Origin: an uncultured Akkermansia sp.
GTDB taxonomy: Bacteria; Verrucomicrobiota; Verrucomicrobiia; Verrucomicrobiales; Akkermansiaceae
Length of the DNA: 46,520 nucleotides
Reading direction: 5' to 3'
Assembly: GCA_947631275.1 (NCBI GenBank)
Contig: CANRKR010000008.1
Location: 1-46,520 of the forward strand
Position numbers and translations under genes: made by a program. Below, piece by piece: positions 16,756 through 25,709 of the stretch. Each line of letters opens with the position of its first letter. Position 1 is the first letter of the stretch. The notes beneath the pieces are model-generated. The model did not search any database, had not been told where the DNA came from, and worked only from the letters and a program-made list of their open reading frames with translations.

Positions 16756-18482
16756 ATGAATAAAGCTAGGTCCATAGGACGTGAGGAAGTAACTGTAGTT
16801 GTCCAGGGAGCAGTTGATCCTGTGTGCACGGCCAAGTGCTTGTCCTCTGTGAGGAAGTATCTTCCCGGAGCTGAGATTGTCCTGTCGACGTGGGAAGGGA
16901 CAAACACTTCGATGTTGGATTACGATGAAGTGGTTTTGAATACTGATCCCGGACCTTCAGACTTGGTTCGGCTTTATCCCTTTGAACACGTCAATAATAT
17001 TAATCGGCAAATTGTGTCTACCCGTGAGGGTATCAGGAGAGCATCCCGGAAATACGTGTTAAAGCTTCGTTCCGATATGTTAGTTAAGGGGCAGGGGTTT
17101 CTTAAGTATTACGATGTGTTTGGAGCTACGGTAACCAAAGACGCAGTTTTCGAGAAAAGAATCTTGCTTAATGCCAAGACATCTCTTTTTCAAATTGGAG
17201 CCATAGGGGATTGGTGGCAGTTTGGACTTAGGAAAGACATGCTCCTGCTATGGGATATTCCGTTGTATCCTGATAGAAGGGGAGAGGAATATTTTTTAAA
17301 ACCGGAGAACGCGTTCAAGAAACCGTATGGCAACGAAACGACATGTCGTTTTTTTCCGGAGATATGGATTGCTTATCAATGCTGTCGGAAGTTTGCCCGA
17401 GTAGAACTAGAACACGGATTTGATCGTGCGTCAGCACAATGGGGCTCAATGATTCGATTTCTTGAGAACAATTTTTTAACAATTGAGCCTGATTTTTCAG
17501 ATATTGTATTGCCAGAAGCGGAAAATCGAATGCTCGTTAAGGAGCCGTCGAGATACTTGAACTACAGGCGCCAAGTCAGGCTCCTGCGATCCACTTTTGG
17601 CAGGGTTCAAATTCCGCCTTTGAGGGGACTGTATTGGTGGGGTAAATACACGTACCTCAAGTACAAGCCACGCTTAAAAGGCTTTGATTATATTTATATT
17701 GTACGGAATTATGCTCAGCCGAGAGATTTAGAAGAGATTGAGTGTGCTATTATCTCCGAGGAAGACGTTACTTTTGTTGTTAGTGGTCTAGTAGAAGAGC
17801 AGGCGAGAATAAATTTGGTGCGGATCAGGGAGCTTTTTCCTCAGAGTAAAATTATTCTGTCTATAGATACCGAGCAGGAAATATCGGGCTTGCCTAGGGA
17901 GAGCTATGATGAATTGATACAAACCCCGATTGTGGAAGAATACCATCTGGATCAATTCTGCCACCTTAATAATACAAAACGGTTCACTTACAATAAGCAA
18001 CAAGTAGAAGTGAGGAATGGTTTAAGAGCGGTTAAAACAAGGTACGCTGTTCGCTTAAGAACAGATTGTTATATAGAAGATATGAGGTTGTTTTCGCTGT
18101 ATAGACAACTTTCTACATTGTACTCTAAGGCTCAAAAAAGTTTTCGTCTTTTTAAGCAGAAGGTATTGGTTTGTGGATGGATTACGGGTAGCGTACAGAA
18201 AGACCCTGGGTACTTGTCTGACTGTTTCGCCTTTGGACTTACTGAAGACTTACTTAAGTTGTACAACGGGCGTCTGAGGACGCTTGATGATCTGCATTTC
18301 TTCCGGAAACCGGAGAACAGAACGAAAAAAAATTACATGAAATTTAGTCACCGTTTTACAAATGAGCAGTTTTTCTATTTCTCTTTGCTAAAGGAAATGA
18401 ATAGGGAGTTTGATGAACCAGAGTCGTGGTGTGTATGGAGTACAGAGCAAGCGATGCTTTTTGAAAAGTATCTTACCAATAA
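16756..18482 (+). repeat. 1,727-bp direct repeat, copy A
   Basis: This segment matches 25710-27436 at an offset of 8,954 bp. By eye I found one difference: a at 16828 against g at 25782 (Thr25 to Ala). The match begins at the start codon (the bases before it, tta against gcg, differ) and stops abruptly in codon 576. Both copies lie in the same orientation. Confidence 0.9.
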
Positions 18483-18792
18483 TTTCGTACTGAGTTCATA
18501 CAAAGAAATGGGGATGCGCTCAAAGTCCGATCGATGTTATGATAGATATCATCCTCGATATTTTCTCGAAAAATATATAATAAATGTTGATCCTCGGAAT
18601 TGGTCTTTAGACAAAGTTTTGGTTAAGCGACGGAGAGAAATTTTGCTTCGGCAAACAGCCAAAGAGATGGAGGAACACTTCCATTCCGATGTCTCCGGAG
18701 CACTTGTGGATAGATTGTCGGAATTTTATGTAGGGACTGTTTGTATGGCGCGATTCATATTGCAGTTTGTTCGAGCACGACTGTGGGGGTGA
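16756..18792 (+). CDS. Tandem double WavE-domain protein, copy A
   Basis: I place the start at ATG 16756, where identity to copy B (25710) begins; the frame also opens at ATG 16720, which has an AGGA-like site. The 678-residue protein has two WavE-like glycosyltransferase-type domains. Domain 1 begins EEVTVVVQGAVDP, with LSSVRKYLPGAEIVLSTWEG, INRQIVSTREGI and LKLRSDM. Domain 2 begins near residue 345 with EDVTFVVSGLVEEQ, followed by VEVRNGLRAVKT and VRLRTDC. WavE was named for Vibrio cholerae LPS-core synthesis and its chemistry is not established. Residues 1-575 are essentially identical to copy B; the last ~103 residues are diverged but still homologous. Confidence 0.8.
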   Translation: MNKARSIGREEVTVVVQGAVDPVCTAKCLSSVRKYLPGAEIVLSTWEGTNTSMLDYDEVVLNTDPGPSDLVRLYPFEHVNNINRQIVSTREGIRRASRKYVLKLRSDMLVKGQGFLKYYDVFGATVTKDAVFEKRILLNAKTSLFQIGAIGDWWQFGLRKDMLLLWDIPLYPDRRGEEYFLKPENAFKKPYGNETTCRFFPEIWIAYQCCRKFARVELEHGFDRASAQWGSMIRFLENNFLTIEPDFSDIVLPEAENRMLVKEPSRYLNYRRQVRLLRSTFGRVQIPPLRGLYWWGKYTYLKYKPRLKGFDYIYIVRNYAQPRDLEEIECAIISEEDVTFVVSGLVEEQARINLVRIRELFPQSKIILSIDTEQEISGLPRESYDELIQTPIVEEYHLDQFCHLNNTKRFTYNKQQVEVRNGLRAVKTRYAVRLRTDCYIEDMRLFSLYRQLSTLYSKAQKSFRLFKQKVLVCGWITGSVQKDPGYLSDCFAFGLTEDLLKLYNGRLRTLDDLHFFRKPENRTKKNYMKFSHRFTNEQFFYFSLLKEMNREFDEPESWCVWSTEQAMLFEKYLTNNFVLSSYKEMGMRSKSDRCYDRYHPRYFLEKYIINVDPRNWSLDKVLVKRRREILLRQTAKEMEEHFHSDVSGALVDRLSEFYVGTVCMARFILQFVRARLWG

Positions 18793-18987
18793 TGGAAATA
18801 GTTCAACCGCTAATCTAAGTATTAGGTGTAAGTTTATTAACATTTCGTTGTCTGTTAAATTTGGACTGAGTGACCTCTACACAACAGAGCAAATTTTGCA
18901 CAATAGCTGGATCGAGAAACTTAATGGAATGCATCAGGCGTTATCACTAGATTATCAGGGTCGCTTTTAGTATACATCCAGAATCAT

Positions 18988-19842
18988 ATGTTTGAACGGG
19001 TCAAAGAATTTTCGGGACACTCCGGTTGCCGTCTATTTTTATACATGAGCGGTAGCTCATATTTTGTGCGAAAGATGTCGGGGCATGAGTCTTACAATCA
19101 GCGATTAAAAAAGCAATTGATTAAACAAAAGCACTTCTGTCTACCGATGGTTAAAACCCCCCGGATATTCGGTTATGGAGAAGAAGGAGGTCTGTTTTAT
19201 TTTGATATGGAGTACGTGCAAGGGGTCACGCTCGCTAATGCTATGCGTCGTATTCAGGTTAATGAGATTGAACACTTGGTTGAACTACTTCTTCAGTCCA
19301 TTCCTATCTCACAGGCTCGGTATCATGTCAATACAGATGCAATATTTAGACGCAAAATCTTGAGAATATCCCGAAATATAGGAGTCAATTGGGAGATTGC
19401 TCGTGAATCACTTGCAATTTTAGATGGGTACGATTTCAGCAAGGTTCCGCTGAGTTTTTGCTGTGGAGATCTCACATTGGAGAATATTATTTTATCTCCA
19501 TCTGGACAGATTTATCTCATTGATCTGCTCGATTCGTTCTTTAATTCTTGGATGATGGATGTAGCGAAACTTCTCCAAGATTTGGAGCTCGGTTGGTCAT
19601 ATCGCCACGAGCGGAGAAATTTCAACATCAACTTGCGACTTGACACAGCCAAAGCCATATTACTGTCTAGGCTGTTGGCCTTTTCCAATGGGGGCGAATA
19701 TATTGAGAATATATACATGTTGTTACTCCTAAACGTACTTCGTATTATTCCGTACATTAAAGATGAAGCTACTCGTCAATTTGTTGATGGGGCTTTGCTT
19801 AATGTTATTCGTAAAATTCATGAGTTAAAGAAAGAATTATGA
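18988..19842 (+). CDS. APH-like small-molecule kinase
   Basis: The 284-residue protein resembles the aminoglycoside phosphotransferase/choline kinase fold. The catalytic loop reads FCCGDLTLENIIL: the Asp and Asn of HGDxxxxN are kept but the His is Cys. IYLIDLLDSFFNSWMMD carries the metal-binding Asp, and YFDMEYVQGVTL resembles the hinge. It overlaps the next gene by 4 bp (ATGA), so it is coupled to the nucleotidyltransferase-HAD fusion, mirroring the kinase domain fused to a nucleotidyltransferase at 4238-5779. It probably phosphorylates a small alcohol or sugar that is then nucleotidylated. A 195-bp gap upstream has no convincing gene. Confidence 0.75.
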   Translation: MFERVKEFSGHSGCRLFLYMSGSSYFVRKMSGHESYNQRLKKQLIKQKHFCLPMVKTPRIFGYGEEGGLFYFDMEYVQGVTLANAMRRIQVNEIEHLVELLLQSIPISQARYHVNTDAIFRRKILRISRNIGVNWEIARESLAILDGYDFSKVPLSFCCGDLTLENIILSPSGQIYLIDLLDSFFNSWMMDVAKLLQDLELGWSYRHERRNFNINLRLDTAKAILLSRLLAFSNGGEYIENIYMLLLLNVLRIIPYIKDEATRQFVDGALLNVIRKIHELKKEL

Positions 19843-20897
19843 ATACTCTTATCATACCATGTGCCGGAAGATCTAGCAGATTCCCGGGGATGAAGCCTAA
19901 GTATCTACTTACGCATCCAGATGGGAAGCTTATGATTGAAAAATCACTGGAACACCTCAATACTGATATCTTTGATAGGATCATCATTACGATAGTAAAA
20001 CCCCACGATGAAGAGTACGAGGCGGGATTAATTCTGCGTCAAGTTTTCTGCGACAATCCAAGAGTTGAATTGTGTATCTTGGATGATTTTACCAGCAGTG
20101 CCAGCGAGACTGTCTACAGAACAATCGTTGCTATGGGAGTGCGAGGCAGTCTTGTTATCAAGGATGCAGATAACGCTGTTGGTATTTCCTTGCCTCAAAA
20201 CATAAAAAATATGATCGTGGGGTATGACATTAGCGTTCATAAGGGTGTGCCCAACATTCCTGGCAAAAGTTTTCTTGTCGTAAATGAACAAAATATCGTA
20301 CAGGACATTATTGAGAAGCAAATTGTATCAAATATCATTTGCATTGGTGTTTATTGCTTTCGGGATGCCTCAATTTTCTGCACAGCATATGAAGAATTAC
20401 ATCGCCGTGAGGTATGCGGAGAGATGTACATTAGCCACGTCATTTCATACGTCTTGTCACATTGTGATCTTGTGTTTGAAGCTGTGCAAGCATCCTACTA
20501 CGCAGATTGGGGCAGCTTGGAGGAATGGAAACGGGTGCAGCAAAATTTCAGGACGTACTTTATTGATTGGGACGGAGTCCTCATGAAAAATACCGGCAAA
20601 TATGGCAGCTTAAATTGGAATAATAACTCAGCGATCATCTCGCAAAACATGAAGGTGGTAGCAGATCTTCAGAAACGAGGTGCACAGATTGTGATCACAA
20701 CCTCACGGACGGAAGAATTTAAGGGACTCATTGAGGAAATTTTAGAGCAAAGTGGTGTCAAGCCCTTCGCTATTCTCGTGGGGATGCATCATGCTGGGAG
20801 AGTTCTAATCAACGACTTTGCTCCAACGAATTCCTACCCCTCTGCGCAGGCTATTTCTCTGCCCCGCAACAGTTTCATTCAGGATTACCTAAACTAA
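19839..20897 (+). CDS. Bifunctional nucleotidyltransferase and HAD phosphatase
   Basis: Residues ~1-230 of this 352-residue protein are a GT-A-type nucleotidyltransferase: LIIPCAGRSSRFPG and KPKYLLTHPDGKLM form the NTP site, SLVIKDADNAVG the metal site, and YYADWGSLEEWKRVQ the domain end. Residues ~235-350 are a cap-less HAD domain: YFIDWDGVLM (motif I), IVITTSRTEEFK (motif II) and RVLINDFAPTN (late acidic motif). This domain matches the free-standing HAD protein at 3829-4245. It overlaps the kinase by 4 bp and lies 7 bp before the SDR gene. Together they form a kinase, nucleotidyltransferase and phosphatase set for an activated precursor of unknown identity. Confidence 0.8.
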   Translation: MNTLIIPCAGRSSRFPGMKPKYLLTHPDGKLMIEKSLEHLNTDIFDRIIITIVKPHDEEYEAGLILRQVFCDNPRVELCILDDFTSSASETVYRTIVAMGVRGSLVIKDADNAVGISLPQNIKNMIVGYDISVHKGVPNIPGKSFLVVNEQNIVQDIIEKQIVSNIICIGVYCFRDASIFCTAYEELHRREVCGEMYISHVISYVLSHCDLVFEAVQASYYADWGSLEEWKRVQQNFRTYFIDWDGVLMKNTGKYGSLNWNNNSAIISQNMKVVADLQKRGAQIVITTSRTEEFKGLIEEILEQSGVKPFAILVGMHHAGRVLINDFAPTNSYPSAQAISLPRNSFIQDYLN

Positions 20898-20904
20898 AAA
20901 GATC

Positions 20905-21918
20905 ATGAATATGCTAATTACCGGAGGTGCTGGATTTATTGGATCTGAGCTCGGAAAATTTCTGCTCAAGAGGGGACATGACGTGAAGCTCTTGGACAAC
21001 TTGGAGTATGGTTATCAGGACAACTTTGCGGATAACAAAATCTTAAAAAATAATTTTATCTTGGCCGATGTTAGAGAAGAAAGGTTCGAGAAATACCTTG
21101 AGGGTGTAGACGTCGTATTTCACTTTGCCGGGATCTCGGCTCTTCCTGAGTGTGAGTCACATCCAGGTACAGCGTTTGATGTAAACACATCCGGCGTAGC
21201 CAATGTGCTGTACGCTCTCAGGAAATCGAAGGTCAAACGTTTCATCTTTGCTTCTACGTCTGCTGTCTATGAAAACAATCCCCCGGAGCAAATTCATCGT
21301 GAGACGGATGATGTGCATCCGAACTTAGTTTACGCCACTTCGAAATTATGTGCAGAGCATATATGCCATGCGTATGCTCAGAACTATGGCATAGACATTA
21401 TCATTTGCCGGTTTTTTAATGTTTTCGGCCCTCATCAGGATTTTAAACGTAAATATCCTCCGTTCACGAGCTATTTAATTAAGGAAATTCTAGCAGACCA
21501 AAAACCTGTGATTTACAACAGTCAGGATTGTAAACGAGATTATATCTATGTGGAAGATCTTATGCAATACCTACTTCGTATGGCGCAGTCGCCGGGAAAG
21601 TATTCGGCAGACATTTATAATCTTGCCACCGGATATGCTTATTCTGCCATGGAAATTGCAAATTGTGCTTTTTCTCTTATTACAGGGAGAGCGTTGACTA
21701 GCAATGATTTTATTAAAGGTAATCCCTTGAATTTTTGGGATAAGTATGACGAGCTCTTCAACTCCACGTACAACTTGTCAAAAAGTCGGGTTAAGCAGGA
21801 GGTATTTAAACACTGTTTGGGAGACGGTACTAAAGTTAAAACTCATTTTAATTTTGAGGCTAAAACAGACCTCGCGACTGGATTAAAAAACATCATCTCT
21901 TACCAGAAAGGAACCTGA
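20905..21918 (+). CDS. Extended SDR nucleotide-sugar epimerase/dehydratase
   Basis: The 337-residue protein is a typical GalE/RmlB-like extended SDR. It has MLITGGAGFIGSELG (NAD loop), an Asp after the second strand (LLDNLEYG), FASTSAVYE with the catalytic Ser, YATSK as the YxxxK site, and RFFNVFGPHQ, RDYIYVEDL and YNLATG in the C-terminal substrate domain. All catalytic residues are present. It probably converts a UDP- or other NDP-sugar to its epimer. It follows the nucleotidyltransferase-HAD gene by 7 bp and is upstream of UDP-glucose dehydrogenase, so UDP-glucuronate or the product of the preceding kinase/nucleotidyltransferase pair are both plausible substrates. Confidence 0.88.
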   Translation: MNMLITGGAGFIGSELGKFLLKRGHDVKLLDNLEYGYQDNFADNKILKNNFILADVREERFEKYLEGVDVVFHFAGISALPECESHPGTAFDVNTSGVANVLYALRKSKVKRFIFASTSAVYENNPPEQIHRETDDVHPNLVYATSKLCAEHICHAYAQNYGIDIIICRFFNVFGPHQDFKRKYPPFTSYLIKEILADQKPVIYNSQDCKRDYIYVEDLMQYLLRMAQSPGKYSADIYNLATGYAYSAMEIANCAFSLITGRALTSNDFIKGNPLNFWDKYDELFNSTYNLSKSRVKQEVFKHCLGDGTKVKTHFNFEAKTDLATGLKNIISYQKGT

Positions 21919-21983
21919 GGATATCTTCCATAACTAGATAAAGATGAAATTGTAGGATGTTTTGCTAAATAGAGATAACTCAT

Positions 21984-23990
21984 ATGTTCGCAAAAATAAA
22001 GAATCAATCCGTAGGCAGCGACGAAATAACTGTGGTTGTGCAAGGCGCAGTTGATCCAGTATGCACGACCAAGTGTTTGTCATCTGTGAGAAAGCATCTT
22101 CCAAACGCTGAAATTATTTTGTCAACTTGGGAAGGAACAGATGTATCTGACTTGGATTACGATGAAGTAATTTTGAACGAAGATCCCGGTTCATTTATGA
22201 TGAGTGGATTCGAGAAAAATAACGTAAGAAGACAAATCTATTCAACTATTAAAGGAATCAAGCAAGCTAGAAAGAAGTACATTCTCAAGATTCGGAGTGA
22301 TATTAAACTGAAAAATGCAAATTTCCTAAAATATTTTAATCGCTTTAATGATTATGATCAAAGATGGCACTTTCTGCAGGGAAGAATCATTATCCCTTCG
22401 ACAGTGAGTAGAGATCCACGAATCTGGGAATCTCCAATGTGTCCATCGGACTGGTGTTCTTTCGGCCTTAAATCCGACATGCTCAATTTGTGGGACATTG
22501 ATTTTCCTACGCATGAAGAAGAAGAGTGGTTTAAGAGGCATCCCAAGCCCAAGATTGTTTCAGATATTTATCCATCTCTCGTGTCAAGATTCAATCCCGA
22601 GCAATTTATTTGGATCGGTTTCGTGAAGAAGCATGTCAAGGAATTGCACTCGGATCACATGTTTGATGTCAACCCGCAATCGATAACGGAGACCCTGAAA
22701 AGTTTTGCAAATAACCTGATAGTTCTATCCCTGTGCCAGTTCGGTCTTAAACCATTAAAGCCGGCTAGAAAGGGTAGTGATCGCTGGCATGTGATTACTT
22801 ACAGAAATTTTTTGCAGATTTACAATAAGTATTCGAATGGGCACCGGTTCATACCGCCTATTGATTGGCAGCGGATATTACTTTTTAAGTATTTTAAATA
22901 TAGTACTAAACGCCTGTTGATGATCGCTAAAAAGCAAAATAATGTTGCGGAATTTCTGAAAAAAGAGGCAAAATATATATCGCCATTCTTATATTTCTTA
23001 GTCAAACCCTACATACATTGGCAGCGACGCAAAGAAAAGAGAGCACAAAATCTTGAATCATGGGAGGTTGTTAGCGGAACACAAAAGCCTAGTTTTAGTG
23101 TCGTTATCCCCACTCACGGCAATTTAGGTTATTTTTCCCAAGCATTAGATTCATTAAAAAATCAACTTTATAGAGATTTTGAAATCGTTGTCTCCGATGA
23201 TACGCCGCAGAGACGCGAGAGAAAGAGAATTCAGCGGATGTTAAGGAAGTTGAATTCCGAGACGCTGCTGGACGTTAGATACATTTTTACAAAAGCCTCC
23301 TTAGGACAGAGTAAAAATATGAACCAAGGCTTAAGTCATATCCGTGGAACTTGGGTGCGTATTCTTCATGATGATGATCTGCTTTCTCCTTCCGTATTGC
23401 GGGACGAGTATAATCTCATACAGAGGTATGTAAATGCCATAGCTTTATTTCATGATCCGATTCCATTTCGCAAAAAGATTGATTATTCCGTGGTTGATTC
23501 ATCCTTCCGGGTGCTTGAATGGTCAGCCTTAACTACTATACAAACGCATCTCCATAGACGCTGTCCAGTTCCTTCTTCTCTCGTCTTTAGATCGGATTTA
23601 ATGGACAAAATCGGCAAATTTGATCCTTCATTATGCCGCGCAGTTGATTGGGATTTTTGGAGACGTATTGTTCTCTTCGCCCATGGTACGGGTAATACGC
23701 TAATTTACATCCAAGACAAAAACGTTTTCTATAGAATTCACAATAAGTCAAATACCAATAAAATTAAAACCAAACTTAAAAATTATGGGGAGTATCGCGA
23801 CATAGCAAAAAAGACCGAGGCCTCATTGAAGGCATTGTCCTCTGTTCCTCCGCTCCTCATTGATTACTACGTGTCGCAAGCACTAATTTACAGAAAAACA
23901 CGTTTAGTTGATGATTATTTTTCTCTACCTTGGTGGTGGAGAATTTATTACTGGGGGAAATTTAGAGAATTACTTAAGAGTAGAGTATAG
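21984..23990 (+). CDS. WavE domain fused to a GT2 glycosyltransferase
   Basis: This is a 668-residue fusion. Residues ~12-300 are a WavE-like domain: DEITVVVQGAVDPVC, VRKHLPNAEIILSTWEG, RRQIYSTIKGI and LKIRSDIKL, very close to domain 1 of the double-WavE proteins. After a basic linker (IHWQRRKEKRAQN), residues ~370-600 are a GT-A family 2 glycosyltransferase: FSVVIPTHGNLGYFSQALDS, EIVVSDDTPQ, GQSKNMNQGL and the metal-binding ILHDDDLLSPS, ending in RAVDWDFWRRI. The protein may attach two different residues in sequence to the growing repeat unit. It has no membrane segments. The gene lies 65 bp after the SDR gene. Confidence 0.82.
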   Translation: MFAKIKNQSVGSDEITVVVQGAVDPVCTTKCLSSVRKHLPNAEIILSTWEGTDVSDLDYDEVILNEDPGSFMMSGFEKNNVRRQIYSTIKGIKQARKKYILKIRSDIKLKNANFLKYFNRFNDYDQRWHFLQGRIIIPSTVSRDPRIWESPMCPSDWCSFGLKSDMLNLWDIDFPTHEEEEWFKRHPKPKIVSDIYPSLVSRFNPEQFIWIGFVKKHVKELHSDHMFDVNPQSITETLKSFANNLIVLSLCQFGLKPLKPARKGSDRWHVITYRNFLQIYNKYSNGHRFIPPIDWQRILLFKYFKYSTKRLLMIAKKQNNVAEFLKKEAKYISPFLYFLVKPYIHWQRRKEKRAQNLESWEVVSGTQKPSFSVVIPTHGNLGYFSQALDSLKNQLYRDFEIVVSDDTPQRRERKRIQRMLRKLNSETLLDVRYIFTKASLGQSKNMNQGLSHIRGTWVRILHDDDLLSPSVLRDEYNLIQRYVNAIALFHDPIPFRKKIDYSVVDSSFRVLEWSALTTIQTHLHRRCPVPSSLVFRSDLMDKIGKFDPSLCRAVDWDFWRRIVLFAHGTGNTLIYIQDKNVFYRIHNKSNTNKIKTKLKNYGEYRDIAKKTEASLKALSSVPPLLIDYYVSQALIYRKTRLVDDYFSLPWWWRIYYWGKFRELLKSRV

Positions 23991-24211
23991 TAACTCGTAA
24001 TGCTTGTTATCCGTACATGCTGAAATCGAGCTGTTCAACATAGGCGCATCCTCGAGTATATATCTCAAGTGCCCTTACGTGATCACGAAGATGAGTCGTT
24101 GCGGTGTAGATTGGAGATCTTGGTGATGCTCTGGGTGTTCCCAATTAAAGTTTACAAATTTTATCACCAAAGGAGGCTGCTTGCTAAGCTAGAATACTTC
24201 AATAAACAAAT

Positions 24212-25489
24212 ATGAAAGTTGCAATTATAGGAACAGGGTATGTGGGGCTGCCCACGGGAGCCGGGCTTGCGAGTCTCGGACACGAAGTGTGTTGTATTGA
24301 TTGCGACCGTGATAAGGTGGAGAGACTGCGTGCTGGTCAGGTGCCCCTTTTCGAGGCTGGACTGGAAGATTTACTTAGGGAAGGGGTCGCTTCTGGGAAG
24401 CTACGTTTTACGGATTCCATGTCGGAGGGGGTTAGAGGGGCGAAGATCGTTCTGTTGGCTGTGGGAACTCCCGAAAATCCTGAGACGGGAGAGGCGAATT
24501 TGGACTACCTATTTGCGGCGACAAAGGAAATGCTCCCACATATAGAGAAGAGTACCATCGTGGCTATTAAATCGACCGTACCTGTAGGAACAGGGGATCG
24601 TGTTGAGAGCGTACTTCCAGGGAACGAGGTGGTGAGTTTGCCGGAGTTTTTGAGGGAAGGGTATGCTCTGCAGGATTTCTTCCACCCTGATCGTATCATA
24701 GTTGGTGCGCAGGATGAGTCCGCTTATGCTGTGATACGTGAGTTGTATGCTCCAATGCGACCGATCCCATTGATTCTTCGCGTATCGCGTCGCTCCTCAG
24801 AAACAATCAAGTACGCTTCCAATGCTTTTTTGGCCGTGAAAATTCACTATATTAATGAAATGGCGGACTTCTGTGGAAAAGTAGGAGCTAATATAAACGA
24901 GGTGGCACAGGGTATGGGTCTAGATTCGCGTATCGGTTCGTCCTTCCTCAAACCTGGGCCAGGCTATGGAGGAAGCTGCTTTCCGAAAGATACGAAGGCA
25001 ATTGAATATATGGGCAGGAGAGCTGGGGTGGAACTCTCGCTTATTCGTGCCGCCATCGCGGGAAATCAAAAGCGAAGCAAGAACATCGCTCAACGTATCT
25101 TGAAACGGGTGGAGGACGAGACCTCTCCTAGGATCGCTATCTGGGGACTAGCGTTCAAAGCAGGAACTGATGATGTACGCGAAAGTCCCGCCATTGGGAT
25201 TGTGCAGCATTTGTTATGTCACCCTGGTGTTACGGTGGTAGTACATGATCCTAAAGCATTGAATAACGCTCGCAGTATACTTGGTGATCGTGTTATATAC
25301 GATAGGGAAATGTACAATACAGTGCAGCAGGCAAATATCTTGATTATCCTCACAGAATGGCCACAATTCAGCACTGCGGATTGGGGGAAGATTAAGCGAT
25401 TGATGAAGGGGAAGGTTGTTTTTGATTTCCGACATATCATCAATCCGGCGGATATTTATGATAATGGACTTATTTATACTGGTATATGA
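24212..25489 (+). CDS. ugd: UDP-glucose 6-dehydrogenase
   Basis: The 425-residue protein has the full UDP-glucose/GDP-mannose dehydrogenase layout. It opens MKVAIIGTGYVGLPTG for NAD, then IKSTVPVGTG, the substrate loop LPEFLREGYALQDFFHPDRI, the central helix IKYASNAFLAVKIHYINE, the catalytic GPGYGGSCFPKD with its Cys, and the C-terminal IWGLAFKAGTDDVRESPA. It oxidises UDP-glucose to UDP-glucuronate in the cytoplasm with two NAD+. This implies an acidic sugar in the polymer. 221 bp upstream and 220 bp downstream hold no gene; a weak -10-like tagaat lies at 24190-24195 but I see no good -35 for it. Confidence 0.95.
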   Translation: MKVAIIGTGYVGLPTGAGLASLGHEVCCIDCDRDKVERLRAGQVPLFEAGLEDLLREGVASGKLRFTDSMSEGVRGAKIVLLAVGTPENPETGEANLDYLFAATKEMLPHIEKSTIVAIKSTVPVGTGDRVESVLPGNEVVSLPEFLREGYALQDFFHPDRIIVGAQDESAYAVIRELYAPMRPIPLILRVSRRSSETIKYASNAFLAVKIHYINEMADFCGKVGANINEVAQGMGLDSRIGSSFLKPGPGYGGSCFPKDTKAIEYMGRRAGVELSLIRAAIAGNQKRSKNIAQRILKRVEDETSPRIAIWGLAFKAGTDDVRESPAIGIVQHLLCHPGVTVVVHDPKALNNARSILGDRVIYDREMYNTVQQANILIILTEWPQFSTADWGKIKRLMKGKVVFDFRHIINPADIYDNGLIYTGI

Positions 25490-25709
25490 GTGTAAAAAGG
25501 AAACCCGCGGGAGAAGTACAGGATACACATCCCTTCTATGCCCTCAAGAGACGTTCCTCTTTGGGATCGCAACGATACGACTTTGTGTGCAGGACAAGAT
25601 CGACAGCTTTGTGCGACTTTGCTTACACTGTACCCTTTACTCACTGTGGTGAAACGGACATTTAAGCCATCAGTATGATCAGATAACAATATCGTATAAA
25701 GTTATAGCG

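Noticed and set aside
18767..18970. 67-codon plus-strand frame between WavE copy A and the kinase
   Set aside because: It starts inside the previous gene, has no recognisable motif and no ribosome site; I treat it as chance.
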